A stretch of DNA of 64,000 nt from Pantoea piersonii (GTDB lineage Bacteria > Pseudomonadota > Gammaproteobacteria > Enterobacterales > Enterobacteriaceae): NCBI RefSeq assembly GCF_003612015.1, contig NZ_RARB01000002.1:673821-737820 (forward strand). The letters run 5' to 3'. Shown piece after piece: positions 11,072 to 19,704 of the stretch. The notes under the pieces were generated by a model. The model was not told the DNA's origin. It ran no database searches and worked only from the letters and a program-made list of their open reading frames with translations. The position numbers and the translations under genes were made by a program. Position 1 is the stretch's first letter; each line of letters opens with the position of its first letter.

Positions 11072-11380
11072 GTGAAATATTTGCTGATTTTTTTAGTGGT
11101 ATTGGTCATTTTTATTATTTCCGTCACCTTAGGCGCGCATAACGACCAGGTCATCACCTTCAACTATCTGCTGGCGCAGGGCGAATTCCGTATCTCTACG
11201 CTGCTGGCCTCGCTGTTCGGCGCAGGGTTTGTGCTGGGCTGGGCCATCTGCGGTCTCTTCTGGCTGCGCGCCCGCGTCTCGCTGGCGCATGCGCAACGCA
11301 AAATCAAACGTATGCAGACGCAGCTGGATAAAAGCAATCCGCCTGCGACCTCATCGGCCGCCGTCGCGGGTCGGGAATAG
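11072..11380 (+). CDS. lapA: LPS assembly protein LapA
   Basis: 102 residues, E. coli length. It has two N-terminal membrane helices (YLLIFLVVLVIFIISVTLG and a second around residues 43-65) and a basic cytoplasmic tail. The start is GTG at 11072, with GGAT upstream. LapA forms a unit with LapB, 6 bp downstream. In E. coli the pair influences LPS export assembly and LpxC turnover. Confidence 0.95.
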   Translation: MKYLLIFLVVLVIFIISVTLGAHNDQVITFNYLLAQGEFRISTLLASLFGAGFVLGWAICGLFWLRARVSLAHAQRKIKRMQTQLDKSNPPATSSAAVAGRE

Positions 11381-11386
11381 TCCTCC

Positions 11387-12556
11387 ATGCACGAATTGCT
11401 GTTTCTGTTATTGCCCGTCGCTGCGGCTTACGGCTGGTATATGGGGCGACGCAGCGCGCAGCAGGACAAGCAACAGGAAGCGAGTCGCCTGTCGCGTGAT
11501 TATGTTGCAGGCGTTAACTTTTTGCTCTCTAACCAGCAGGATAAAGCGGTCGATCTCTTTCTCGATATGCTGAAAGAGGACAGCGGCACGGTAGAGGCGC
11601 ACCTGACGCTGGGCAATCTGTTCCGCTCGCGGGGCGAGGTGGATCGCGCGATACGCATTCACCAGTCGCTGATGGAGAGCGCCTCGCTTAACTACGACCA
11701 GCGTCTGCTGGCGATCCAGCAGCTGGGCCGCGATTATATGGCCGCCGGACTTTACGATCGCGCCGAGGATATGTTCAAGCAGCTGACAGATGAAACCGAT
11801 TTCCGCATTAGCGCGCTGCAACAGCTGCTGCTGATCCATCAGGCGACCAGCGACTGGCATCAGGCGATTGAGGTGGCCGAAAGGCTGGTGAAGCTCGGCA
11901 AAGATAAGCAGAAAGGGGAGATAGCCCACTTCTACTGCGAACTGGCGCTGCAGGCGATGAGCAGCGACGATCTCGATCGCGCCATGGGGCTGCTGAAAAA
12001 AGGCGAGGCCGCCGATCGCCAGAGCGCGCGCGTGTCGATCATGATGGGACGCATCCTGATTGAAAAAGGCGAGTATGCCAAAGCTATCGAGCATCTGCAG
12101 CGCGTGCTGGATCAGGATAAAGAGCTGGTGAGCGAAACTCTGCCGATGCTGGAAACCTGTTATCAGCGGCTTAATCAGCCCGATGCCTGGGCGGCATTTT
12201 TGCAGCGCTGCGTGGAAGAGAATACGGGCGCGGCGGCTGAACTCTATATGTCTGATATCTTGGAGCGACAGGAAGGGCCAGATGCCGCGCAGCTCTATAT
12301 CAACCGTCAGCTGCAGCGTCATCCCACTATGCGCGTTTTCCATCGCCTGATGGACTTTCACCTGCATGAGGCGGAAGACGGGCGCGCGAAAGAGAGCCTG
12401 ATGGTGCTGCGCGACATGGTCGGCGAACAGATTCGCACCAAGCCGCGCTACCGCTGCCAGAAGTGTGGTTTTACCGCGCATGCGCTCTACTGGCATTGTC
12501 CTTCCTGCCGCACCTGGTCCTCCGTCAAACCTATTCGCGGACTCGACGGTCAGTAA
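11387..12556 (+). CDS. lapB: LPS assembly protein LapB (TPR/rubredoxin-like)
   Basis: 389 residues, as in E. coli. An N-terminal membrane anchor (LLFLLLPVAAAYGWYMG) is followed by about nine tetratricopeptide repeats and a C-terminal rubredoxin-like metal site with CQKC and CPSC. LapB presents LpxC to FtsH and so sets the rate of lipid A synthesis; it is essential or nearly so in E. coli. It is cotranscribed with lapA. Confidence 0.97.
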   Translation: MHELLFLLLPVAAAYGWYMGRRSAQQDKQQEASRLSRDYVAGVNFLLSNQQDKAVDLFLDMLKEDSGTVEAHLTLGNLFRSRGEVDRAIRIHQSLMESASLNYDQRLLAIQQLGRDYMAAGLYDRAEDMFKQLTDETDFRISALQQLLLIHQATSDWHQAIEVAERLVKLGKDKQKGEIAHFYCELALQAMSSDDLDRAMGLLKKGEAADRQSARVSIMMGRILIEKGEYAKAIEHLQRVLDQDKELVSETLPMLETCYQRLNQPDAWAAFLQRCVEENTGAAAELYMSDILERQEGPDAAQLYINRQLQRHPTMRVFHRLMDFHLHEAEDGRAKESLMVLRDMVGEQIRTKPRYRCQKCGFTAHALYWHCPSCRTWSSVKPIRGLDGQ

Positions 12557-12667
12557 CTGGCCGTTGGACTTTCGCTTAACGCCATCGAAATAGTTACAAC
12601 ATACTATAAAGCAAATTAACACTCACGCGGCAACGTGCAGCTTATCGCCATGCAGGTGGGAAGGTGG

Positions 12668-12705
12668 CCGCAAACGTTGTCCCTGACATAACGCGCGGGT
12701 AGAAT
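12668..12705 (+). promoter_or_regulatory. pyrF promoter overlapped by a PurR-like box
   Basis: Sigma-70 promoter TTGTCC (12677-12682), exact 17-bp spacer, TAGAAT (12700-12705), about 50 bp before pyrF. Overlapping its -35 is GCAAACGTTGTC (12670-12681), which differs at one of twelve positions from the core GCAAACGTTTTC of the PurR operator. By location it would repress. PurR control of pyrC and pyrD is established in E. coli; control of pyrF is inferred here. Confidence 0.5.
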
Positions 12706-12755
12706 GCTTGCCGTTTGTCTTACACGCCCGCTGCCGTTAACTATGAGGAAATGCT

Positions 12756-13478
12756 ATGCCCTTATCATCAGCCGTGACCGCTTCGCCCATTCTTGTGGCG
12801 CTCGATTATCACGATCTCAACAGCGCATTGCGTTTCGTCGACCAGATTGATCCCCAGAGCTGTCGGCTAAAAGTCGGTAAAGAGATGTTTACCCTGTTTG
12901 GGCCCTCGCTGGTAAAAGAGCTGCAGCAGCGCGGGTTTGAGGTCTTTCTCGACCTCAAATTCCATGACATTCCCAATACCACCGCACATGCGGTCGCGGC
13001 GGCGGCGGATCTTGGCGTCTGGATGGTCAACGTGCACGCCAGCGGCGGGGCGCGCATGATGAATGCCGCGCGCGAAGCGCTGGTGCCGTTCGGCAAGGAG
13101 GCGCCGTTGTTGATTGCCGTAACGGTATTAACCAGCATGGATGCGGAGGATCTGCGCGGCCTCGGCATCACCTTATCGCCTGCCGAACAGGCCGAGCGTC
13201 TGGCGAAGCTAACCCGTGAGTGCGGCCTCGACGGCGTAGTCTGTTCAGCGCATGAGGCCGCACGTTTCAAGTCGGCCATCGGCGCGGATTTTACGCTGGT
13301 GACGCCGGGCATCCGTCCGGCGGGCAGCGACGCTGGCGATCAGCGCCGTATTATGACGCCGCAACAGGCGAAACAGGCAGGGGTAGACTATATGGTGATC
13401 GGACGTCCCATTACCCAGTCGGCCGATCCGGCCGCCACGTTGACCGCTATTTTAACCAGCCTTAAGGAGTCCTCATGA
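12756..13478 (+). CDS. pyrF: Orotidine 5'-phosphate decarboxylase
   Basis: 240 residues (E. coli 245). Final step of UMP synthesis: decarboxylates OMP. The catalytic [10 protein letters not shown] block is intact, with the phosphate-binding loop around [17 protein letters not shown]. The ATG follows TGAGGAAATGCT. It overlaps yciH by 4 bp (ATGA), so translation is probably coupled as in E. coli. Confidence 0.98.
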   Translation: MPLSSAVTASPILVALDYHDLNSALRFVDQIDPQSCRLKVGKEMFTLFGPSLVKELQQRGFEVFLDLKFHDIPNTTAHAVAAAADLGVWMVNVHASGGARMMNAAREALVPFGKEAPLLIAVTVLTSMDAEDLRGLGITLSPAEQAERLAKLTRECGLDGVVCSAHEAARFKSAIGADFTLVTPGIRPAGSDAGDQRRIMTPQQAKQAGVDYMVIGRPITQSADPAATLTAILTSLKESS

Positions 13479-13798
13479 GCCGCGATAATCCTCTGGTCTA
13501 CTCAACCGATGCGGGCCGCATCGAGCAGCCGAAAGAAAAAATCGAACGTCCTAAAGGCGACGGCATTGTACGCATTCAGCGTCAGACCAGCGGGCGCAAA
13601 GGCAAAGGGGTCTGCCTGATTACCGGACTCGATCTTGACGACGACGCGCTGAACAAGCTGGGCGCAGAACTGAAGAAAAAATGCGGATGCGGCGGCTCAG
13701 TGAAAGAGGGCGTGATTGAAATTCAGGGCGATAAACGCGATCTGCTTAAACAGCTGCTGGAAGCGAAGGGCCTGAAGGTAAAACTGGCAGGTGGGTAA
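13475..13798 (+). CDS. yciH: YciH, SUI1/eIF1-like translation factor
   Basis: 107 residues with the SUI1 fold: an unstructured N-terminus, then [20 protein letters not shown] and [17 protein letters not shown], typical of eIF1 homologues. The bacterial protein can influence initiation fidelity in vitro but is dispensable. It overlaps pyrF by 4 bp with AAGGAG before its ATG, and is followed by a strong terminator. Confidence 0.96.
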   Translation: MSRDNPLVYSTDAGRIEQPKEKIERPKGDGIVRIQRQTSGRKGKGVCLITGLDLDDDALNKLGAELKKKCGCGGSVKEGVIEIQGDKRDLLKQLLEAKGLKVKLAGG

Positions 13799-13805
13799 AA
13801 CAAAA

Positions 13806-13834
13806 TCGGGCTACGACAGTAGCCCGAGAGTTTT
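13806..13834 (+). terminator. Rho-independent terminator of pyrF-yciH
   Basis: 9-bp perfect stem TCGGGCTAC/GTAGCCCGA, GACA loop, then GAGTTTTG. Confidence 0.85.
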
Positions 13835-13880
13835 GTAGATGCGCTGCGTAGCCTTTATTATTAAAAATGCTTTTTGGTCA

Positions 13881-14096
13881 TTAATGGACCTGATGACCGA
13901 TGACACCGCCCACTGCTGCGCCGCCGAGAGTGCCGAGCGCGCTGCCGTGCGTTAACACTGAGCCACCAATTGCGCCTGCTCCGGCACCGATGGCGGTGTT
14001 ACGATCGCGTTTTGACCAGTTGGAACAGCCGCTCAGCGCGACAACTAATGCGGTAGCCAAAACAGCTGCGGTAATACGTTTCATGGTTGTTGTCAT
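13881..14096 (-). CDS. osmB: OsmB, osmotically inducible lipoprotein
   Basis: 71 residues (E. coli 72). Signal peptide and lipobox ALSGC place the lipidated cysteine at residue 24. The mature part has the glycine-zipper stretch TAIGAGAGAIGGSVL ... GTLGGAAVGGVIGHQV. The start at 14096 has AAGGAG; an internal ATG four codons later is possible. It is an outer-membrane stress lipoprotein under RpoS and Rcs control in E. coli. Confidence 0.95.
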   Translation of the reverse strand: MTTTMKRITAAVLATALVVALSGCSNWSKRDRNTAIGAGAGAIGGSVLTHGSALGTLGGAAVGGVIGHQVH

Positions 14097-14135
14097 AAAC
14101 TTCTCCTTGATTGTGCTCACAGAGGCAACACACTC

Positions 14136-14142
14136 AGTATAG
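14136..14142 (-). promoter_or_regulatory. RpoS-type -10 element of osmB
   Basis: On the minus strand this reads CTATACT, 40 bp before the osmB ATG, with no recognisable -35 (TAAGAA at the 17-bp spacing). The C before TATACT and the poor -35 fit the sigma-S pattern known for osmB in E. coli. Confidence 0.5.
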
Positions 14143-14450
14143 GTGGTTTTTTCCTCTGTTCTTATATCTGCCCGTATTACGCCATCGCTTCTTCCCTGAA
14201 GATGCCGATATGCCTTTTCACTATGGACAATGTTGTCTCGGACAGATAAATGCAACCGGCAAACAGATCCGCCCATTGCATGAGTGAATTCTAAGCCTTA
14301 TGCAAATTTTCCGAAGATGGAAGATTCCTAATTCACGCCGCATTTTTGCGTTATCAGCCGTTTTCCGCCGCTTTTCCAGCCAATCGCTCCATAACCTTTT
14401 CAGAGCCAGCCCCTGCACAATTCAGTGATAAATCTGAGCAGGAGAACACA

Positions 14451-15152
14451 ATGCTGGAACAACTCAAACAGCAGGTACTGGAAGCGAACCTGGACTTGCC
14501 GCGTTATAACCTCGTCACCTTTACCTGGGGCAACGTCAGCGCGGTCGATCGCGAGCAGGGCCTGCTGGTGATCAAACCTTCGGGCGTCAGCTACGCCAGC
14601 ATGAAGCGCGACGATATGGTGGTGGTGGATCTCGCCAGCGGAGAGGTCGTAGAGGGGGACAAGCGGCCTTCGTCTGATACCGCCACTCACCGCGCGCTCT
14701 ACCAGGCATGGCCGGAAATCGGCGGTATTGTTCATACCCATTCGCGCCACGCCACAATCTGGGCGCAGGCTGGTCGGCCGATACCGGCATGGGGAACGAC
14801 CCATGCGGATGACTTTTACGGCGAGATCCCCTGTACACGCGCCATGCGTGATGAGGAGATTCAGAACGACTACGAATGGAATACTGGCGGCGTCATCATC
14901 GAGACCTTCGCCCAGCGCGATTTGTCGCCGAGCGCGATCCCAGCGGTGCTGGTCAATTCGCACGGGCCTTTCGCCTGGGGACGCGACGCGCACGCGGCAG
15001 TACACAGTGCGGTGGTGCTGGAAGAGGTCGCCTATATGGGGCTGTTCAGCCAGCAGCTGCGCGCCGACCTGCCACCCATCAATCAGACGCTGCTCGACCT
15101 TCACTACCTGCGTAAGCACGGCGAAAACGCCTGGTACGGTCAAAAAGGGTAA
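14451..15152 (+). CDS. araD: L-ribulose-5-phosphate 4-epimerase (AraD/UlaF/SgbE family)
   Basis: 233 residues (E. coli AraD 231). Class II aldolase-fold zinc enzyme interconverting L-ribulose-5-P and D-xylulose-5-P. The zinc ligands H95, H97 (HTHS) and H171 (NSHGPF) and catalytic D76 fall at the E. coli positions. The start at 14451 has GCAGGAG. It stands alone without araB or araA, so it may serve a different pentose or ascorbate-type route; araD, ulaF and sgbE cannot be separated by eye. Only kdgT follows. Confidence 0.85.
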   Translation: MLEQLKQQVLEANLDLPRYNLVTFTWGNVSAVDREQGLLVIKPSGVSYASMKRDDMVVVDLASGEVVEGDKRPSSDTATHRALYQAWPEIGGIVHTHSRHATIWAQAGRPIPAWGTTHADDFYGEIPCTRAMRDEEIQNDYEWNTGGVIIETFAQRDLSPSAIPAVLVNSHGPFAWGRDAHAAVHSAVVLEEVAYMGLFSQQLRADLPPINQTLLDLHYLRKHGENAWYGQKG

Positions 15153-15236
15153 TCTGCTGCATCCTCTCTTCAACAAAGAGCAGGGCGCCTGATCCGCCGC
15201 GCTCTGCTTCTCACAGAGAACGCAGATCCCACCTGA

Positions 15237-15334
15237 GCAGGGAGTACCGACCGACAAGAGCAAAGCGTCCCGCAACAGACCGGGCGGGCAGGGATGCCAC
15301 TTTTGCCTCTTTACGATCGGCCCCTGGTACCTGC
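15237..15334. repeat. Palindromic intergenic repeat element, copy 2
   Basis: Second member of the family at 9218-9326, in the gene-free stretch 15153-15557 between araD and kdgT. It shares the 18-mer AAGAGCAAAGCGTCCCGC (15256-15273), GCAGGGATGCC (15288-15298) and ACGATCGGCCC (15313-15323), in order. The outer arms GCAGG...TACC and GGTACCTGC form an imperfect inverted repeat with different sequence from copy 1, so arm pairing rather than arm sequence is preserved. Confidence 0.7.
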
Positions 15335-15435
15335 GTCTTCCCAAAACATACAGCTGATAAAATGCGCGCTATCTGTGCCTGAAACGCCTGGTATGGCGAC
15401 GCCGATCAAAATAATGAAATGCACTCTTCACAAAA

Positions 15436-15454
15436 AATAAAACAGCGTTTCATT
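15436..15454. promoter_or_regulatory. KdgR operator upstream of kdgT
   Basis: AATAAAACAGCGTTTCATT fits every position of the published degenerate KdgR box AATRAAAYRNYRTTTYATT. It lies 104 bp before kdgT. KdgR represses pectin/hexuronate catabolic genes and releases DNA on binding 2-keto-3-deoxygluconate, which matches the substrate of the gene downstream. Confidence 0.8.
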
Positions 15455-15494
15455 TTAAGGATGGGATCACTGTTTTCTGTCGCCGTCCCCCGTA

Positions 15495-15547
15495 CTTTGC
15501 TGTCACGCCTTCGGGCATAAAAACGCACCTCCCTCTGGACAGCAAAG
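15495..15547 (+). promoter_or_regulatory. Leader inverted repeat covering the kdgT ribosome-binding site
   Basis: CTTTGCTGTC (15495-15504) and GACAGCAAAG (15538-15547) are perfect 10-bp complements with a 33-nt loop. The 3' arm includes most of the AAAGG Shine-Dalgarno of kdgT, so the folded mRNA would hide it. Confidence 0.5.
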
Positions 15548-15557
15548 GTGATCCCTG

Positions 15558-16541
15558 ATGCATATCAAACGTGCTATCGATAAAATTCCCGGCGGCATGA
15601 TGCTTATTCCGCTCTTTCTCGGCGCGCTTTGTCATACCCTTTCTCCTGGCGCTGGGAAATATCTCGGCTCATTCACCAATGGCCTGATGACCGGCACGGT
15701 GCCGATCCTCGCCATCTGGTTCTTCTGCATGGGCGCCTCAATCAGGATCAGCGCCACCGGCACCGTACTGCGCAAATCCGGCACGCTGGTCATTACCAAG
15801 ATCGCGGTGGCCTGGATCGTGGCGGCTATCGCTTCACGCGTGATGCCGGAAAATGGCGTAGAAGTCGGGATGCTTGCCGGGCTGTCAACGCTGGCGCTGG
15901 TTGCGGCGATGGATATGACTAACGGCGGTCTTTACGCCTCGATCATGCAGCAGTACGGCAGCAAGGAAGAAGCGGGCGCTTTTGTGCTGATGTCGCTTGA
16001 GTCTGGCCCGCTGATGACAATGGTGATCCTCGGCACGGCAGGCATCGCCTCCTTTGAACCTCATGTCTTTGTCGGCGCAGTCTTACCGTTCCTGATCGGT
16101 TTCGCGCTGGGCAATCTGGATCCAGAACTGCGGGAGTTTTTCGGCAAAGCGGTGCATACGCTTATTCCCTTTTTCGCCTTTGCGCTGGGCAATACCATCG
16201 ACCTGACGGTTATCGCACAGACCGGCCTGCTGGGCATCTTGCTGGGCGTGGCGGTGATTATCATAACCGGCATTCCGCTGATTATCGCCGATCGTCTGAT
16301 AGGCGGCGGCGACGGCACCGCAGGCATCGCCGCCTCCAGCACGGCAGGTGCGGCGGTCGCAACGCCGGTGCTGATAGCTGAAATGCTGCCGCAGTTTAAA
16401 CCGGTTGCGCCCGCCGCCACCGCGCTGGTGGCGACCTCAGTGATTGTGACCTCAGTGCTGGTGCCAGTCATAACTGCTGTTTATTCAAAACGCGTTAAGC
16501 GTTCTCGCGTTGCGGTTGGCCAGCGCGCGGCGATCAAGTAA
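15558..16541 (+). CDS. kdgT: 2-keto-3-deoxygluconate permease
   Basis: 327 residues, E. coli length and near-identical core. Hydrophobic transporter (KDGT family) taking up 2-keto-3-deoxygluconate by proton symport. Recognisable blocks are [45 protein letters not shown] and [15 protein letters not shown]. The ATG follows AAAGGTGAT. A KdgR box and an RBS-masking hairpin precede it. kdgK and kdgA are not in the window. Confidence 0.96.
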   Translation: MHIKRAIDKIPGGMMLIPLFLGALCHTLSPGAGKYLGSFTNGLMTGTVPILAIWFFCMGASIRISATGTVLRKSGTLVITKIAVAWIVAAIASRVMPENGVEVGMLAGLSTLALVAAMDMTNGGLYASIMQQYGSKEEAGAFVLMSLESGPLMTMVILGTAGIASFEPHVFVGAVLPFLIGFALGNLDPELREFFGKAVHTLIPFFAFALGNTIDLTVIAQTGLLGILLGVAVIIITGIPLIIADRLIGGGDGTAGIAASSTAGAAVATPVLIAEMLPQFKPVAPAATALVATSVIVTSVLVPVITAVYSKRVKRSRVAVGQRAAIK

Positions 16542-16553
16542 CCCCGCTTAAGC

Positions 16554-16577
16554 ATCCCCGACCTCTAAGTCGGGGAT
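16554..16577 (+). terminator. Terminator-like hairpin after kdgT
   Basis: 9-bp perfect stem ATCCCCGAC/GTCGGGGAT with a 6-nt loop just after the kdgT stop. The T-tract is poor, so efficiency is doubtful. Confidence 0.6.
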
Positions 16578-16639
16578 ATCTCTGGATTTTACTTTATAAA
16601 TCAATCTCTCATTTGGTCTGGCCTCTCTCTGCATTACGC

Positions 16640-16661
16640 TGATGTGGCGTTTAACGCATCA
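16640..16661. promoter_or_regulatory. Inverted-repeat operator candidate upstream of rpfF
   Basis: Arms TGATG-TG-GCGTT and AACGCATCA pair around a single T with a short bulge, ending 20 bp before the rpfF start. It could be a repressor site or a leader hairpin. No known consensus was recognised. Confidence 0.4.
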
Positions 16662-16681
16662 AATAAACAGAGGATGAGACG

Positions 16682-17548
16682 ATGACAGTAATTAACCAAC
16701 CAACCTGCCGACTGTTCACCGAAGTGGGACAGACCACCCAACTTGCCGCGTATTACGAAGAGGGCCGCCGCACCATGTGGATGATGCTGCGGGCGCAACC
16801 GCGTCCCAGTTTCAACCACGAATTAATCGAGGAGATCATGAACCTGAGCTATGCGGCGCAGCGTTCCGGTCTGCCGATTGATTTCTGGGTCACTGGTTCG
16901 CTGGTGCCGCAGATGTTCAACGCGGGCGGCGATCTGCGCTTCTTTGTCGAGTGCATTCGCAACAACCGCCGTGAGGCGCTGCGCGCCTATGCGCGCGCCT
17001 GCGTCGACTGCATTCACTCGGCGGCGCGCGGCTTTGACACGGGCGCGGTCACACTGGCGATGATAGAGGGCAGCGCGCTAGGCGGCGGTTTCGAGGCCGC
17101 GCTGGCGCACCACTTTATCCTGGCGCAAAACAACGCGCGGCTCGGCTTTCCGGAAATCGCCTTCAACCTGTTCCCGGGTATGGGCGGCTACTCCTTAGTC
17201 GCGCGTCGTGCCGGGATGAAGCTGGCGGAAGAGCTGATTTGCGAAGGGGAGTCACACAGTGCCGAATGGTATGAAACGCGTGGTCTGGTGGACAAAGTCT
17301 TCCAGCCTGGCGAAAGCTACCGCTGCACGCGCACCTTCATCGATACGCTGCGACCGAAGCTGAACGGCGTGCGCGCCATGCTGAAGGCGCGTCAGCGCGT
17401 ACTGCAGCTGTCGCGCGCCGAGCTGATGGATATCACTGAAGACTGGGTAGATTATGCCTTTACGCTGGAACCCAAAGACATTGCCTATATGGAACGTCTG
17501 GTACAGTTACAGAACCGTCATAGCGCATCCTTGCGTAAAGCCGGCTAG
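16682..17548 (+). CDS. rpfF: RpfF-type DSF signal synthase (crotonase family)
   Basis: 288 residues (Xanthomonas RpfF 289). Bifunctional crotonase-fold enzyme: thioesterase and dehydratase on 3-hydroxyacyl-ACP, releasing a cis-2-unsaturated fatty acid (DSF) signal. The two catalytic glutamates appear as E138 in LGGGFEAAL and E158 in GFPEIAFNLFPGMG, 20 residues apart as in Xanthomonas (E141, E161). The C-terminal ITEDWVDYAF ... MERLVQLQ also fits. GAGGATGA precedes the ATG. It is tail-to-tail with rpfR, 12 bp apart, the same partnership as in Cronobacter and Burkholderia. Confidence 0.9.
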   Translation: MTVINQPTCRLFTEVGQTTQLAAYYEEGRRTMWMMLRAQPRPSFNHELIEEIMNLSYAAQRSGLPIDFWVTGSLVPQMFNAGGDLRFFVECIRNNRREALRAYARACVDCIHSAARGFDTGAVTLAMIEGSALGGGFEAALAHHFILAQNNARLGFPEIAFNLFPGMGGYSLVARRAGMKLAEELICEGESHSAEWYETRGLVDKVFQPGESYRCTRTFIDTLRPKLNGVRAMLKARQRVLQLSRAELMDITEDWVDYAFTLEPKDIAYMERLVQLQNRHSASLRKAG

Positions 17549-17560
17549 TAACAACACCTT

Positions 17561-19546
17561 TTAAACGCGGGCAGGATGCTTAGCCAGCCAATGCCCGAAC
17601 TGTTCTGCGGGCATTGGTTTTGCATAGAAATATCCCTGACGCCCATCCACACCGTTAAGGAGGACAAATTCTTCTTCCGCTTTGGTCTCGATGCCTTCGG
17701 CAATCACCTGCAACGCCAGCGCCTTGGCAACGGCAACGATAGCGCGCACCAGCGACTGAGAGACCGGCTGCTCATTAATATTGCGAATAAAACTCTGATC
17801 AAGCTTGATGGCGTTGATCGGTACGCGCGCCAGCTGCGACAGCGAAGAGTAGCCCGTACCGAAATCGTCGAGGTGCACCTGCGCGCCCAGTTCCTGAAAC
17901 TGTTTCATCAGGGTCAGCGCCTGCGCTTCGTTCTCTATCAGGCAGCTTTCGGTCAGCTCGATATCGATCGGACACTCCGTCAGCCCGCTGTCGATAAGCG
18001 CCAGCCTGAGATCGCTGTAGATACTCTGGTCGATGAGTTGCCGTGCGGAGACGTTGACCGCCACGCGCAGATTTATGCCCTGTTCGCGCCAGACCAGAAT
18101 CTGACGCAGCACGGTCAGCATTACCCAGCGGCCGAGCGGCACAATCAGGCCAGACTCTTCGGCATAGGGGATAAAATCGGCGGGCGAGACCATGCCGCGC
18201 TCCGGCGAGTTCCAGCGCACCAGCGCCTCTGCGCTGCGCACCACGCCGTCGCTGTCGAGCTTCGGTTGATAGAACACCGTCAGGTGATCCTGATCCAGCG
18301 CCTTGCGCAGGTTGGTGTCGAGCCAGAGGTACTCAAATACGCGCTGATTCATTTCGGCGGCGAAAACGCAGAATTTACCGCGCCCGTTCTCTTTAGCGTG
18401 ATACATCGCGGTGTCGGCGTTGCGGATCAGGCTTTCCCGATCCTCGCCGTGTAGCGGGGCGAGGGCGATGCCAATGGAACAGCCGCTGTAGACTTCAATC
18501 AGGCCGATACGGAAGGGCTGGCGCAGCCGCTCCAGAATGCGCGACGCCATCGCCTCCAGCGCCGCCTGGCTGGTATGTTCCGCCAGCACCACGAACTCAT
18601 CGCCGCCGAGGCGCGCCAGCGTCTGGTCTTTGCCCAGGCAGCTGAGGATAGCCAGCGATACCGCCTGCAGCAGCTGATCGCCGAACATATGGCCGTAGGC
18701 GTCGTTCACTTTTTTAAAATTATCGAGATCGAGGTAAACCACGCCGGTCTCATCGCCTTTCGCCAGCTCCAGCGCCAGGCTAATTTGCTGGTGAATGGCG
18801 TTACGATTAGGCAAACCGGTCACGGTATCGGTGTTCGCCATCACGCGCAGGCGCTCCTGCGCCCGTCGCTCTTCAGTTATGTCCGTTCCTGAACAGATGA
18901 GGAAAATTTCATTTTTCCCGCTGCCGCTGTGAACGAACTTATTACGAAACAGAAAGAGTCGCTGGCCCTTACGGGTTTTCACCCAGCGCTCCACTTCATA
19001 GGAATTGCCGTCGCGGAAGAAACCGGCGATATTGCGGCGCGAAGCGGCCGCCTCCTGTTTGGTCATAAACAGCTGGAAAACGTTACGGCCAATCACTTCA
19101 TGCTCATTCAGGCCGGTGTACTCTTCGCTGAGGCGGTTAAAGCGCTGAATATTGCCGCGCTGATCGAGAATAACGATCACCGAGTTGGCTTCAGAGACCA
19201 CCTGTTCGGCAAAAGAGAGGCCCTGGGTCAGATCGCGCGCGACGGCAGACGTATCGCCCCAGGCGGAAGCGGTGCCGGCCCAGCTTGACTGATTAACCTT
19301 ACGGCCGACAAAGTGCATTGGCACCGGCGTGCCGTGCAGCGACAGCGTCAGGTTGACGCTGGAGGTGATCACCGGCATCGCGCGCAACAGGCTGGCCTGC
19401 GCGGGGGTCAGCGCAACGGCGATGTTGGTATGCGCGTTTTCATCCTCTGCTAAATGCAAAGCATCGCTGTCGGTGGTCAGGCGCCAATGAGGGCTGGTCG
19501 TGCCAAACAAGGTGTATAGCAACGTTTGCCCTTGTTCATCGGTCAT
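17561..19546 (-). CDS. rpfR: RpfR, PAS-GGDEF-EAL DSF receptor / c-di-GMP enzyme (PdeR orthologue)
   Basis: 661 residues, the length of E. coli PdeR (YciR/Gmr). An N-terminal domain (about 1-100) is known in RpfR to contact RpfF. A PAS domain (about 112-230) binds DSF, and GGDEF (314-318) and EAL (440-442) domains follow. Both catalytic signatures are intact (ARLGGDEFVV; SAEALVRW; DDFGTGYSSL). DSF binding to RpfR stimulates c-di-GMP hydrolysis in studied species. The ATG at 19546 follows GGAGGA. E. coli keeps pdeR without rpfF; here the cognate synthase is present. Confidence 0.92.
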   Translation of the reverse strand: MTDEQGQTLLYTLFGTTSPHWRLTTDSDALHLAEDENAHTNIAVALTPAQASLLRAMPVITSSVNLTLSLHGTPVPMHFVGRKVNQSSWAGTASAWGDTSAVARDLTQGLSFAEQVVSEANSVIVILDQRGNIQRFNRLSEEYTGLNEHEVIGRNVFQLFMTKQEAAASRRNIAGFFRDGNSYEVERWVKTRKGQRLFLFRNKFVHSGSGKNEIFLICSGTDITEERRAQERLRVMANTDTVTGLPNRNAIHQQISLALELAKGDETGVVYLDLDNFKKVNDAYGHMFGDQLLQAVSLAILSCLGKDQTLARLGGDEFVVLAEHTSQAALEAMASRILERLRQPFRIGLIEVYSGCSIGIALAPLHGEDRESLIRNADTAMYHAKENGRGKFCVFAAEMNQRVFEYLWLDTNLRKALDQDHLTVFYQPKLDSDGVVRSAEALVRWNSPERGMVSPADFIPYAEESGLIVPLGRWVMLTVLRQILVWREQGINLRVAVNVSARQLIDQSIYSDLRLALIDSGLTECPIDIELTESCLIENEAQALTLMKQFQELGAQVHLDDFGTGYSSLSQLARVPINAIKLDQSFIRNINEQPVSQSLVRAIVAVAKALALQVIAEGIETKAEEEFVLLNGVDGRQGYFYAKPMPAEQFGHWLAKHPARV

Positions 19547-19669
19547 GGAAAGGTCCTCCGGGGAGTGCTCTGCTGGCGTTATCTCATTATTTTATCAACA
19601 GTATTCGGCATCTGACTTCAGCACAAGATGCCAGCCAAATATATTTTCCAGTCTGATTAACAATGGCAC

Positions 19670-19692
19670 AAAAAAGCCCCGCATCGCGGGGC
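19670..19692 (-). terminator. Rho-independent terminator of the cstA unit
   Basis: 7-bp GC stem GCCCCGC/GCGGGGC with an ATC loop. On the minus strand it is followed by six T. Confidence 0.85.
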
Positions 19693-19704
19693 CAATTTCC
19701 CTGC

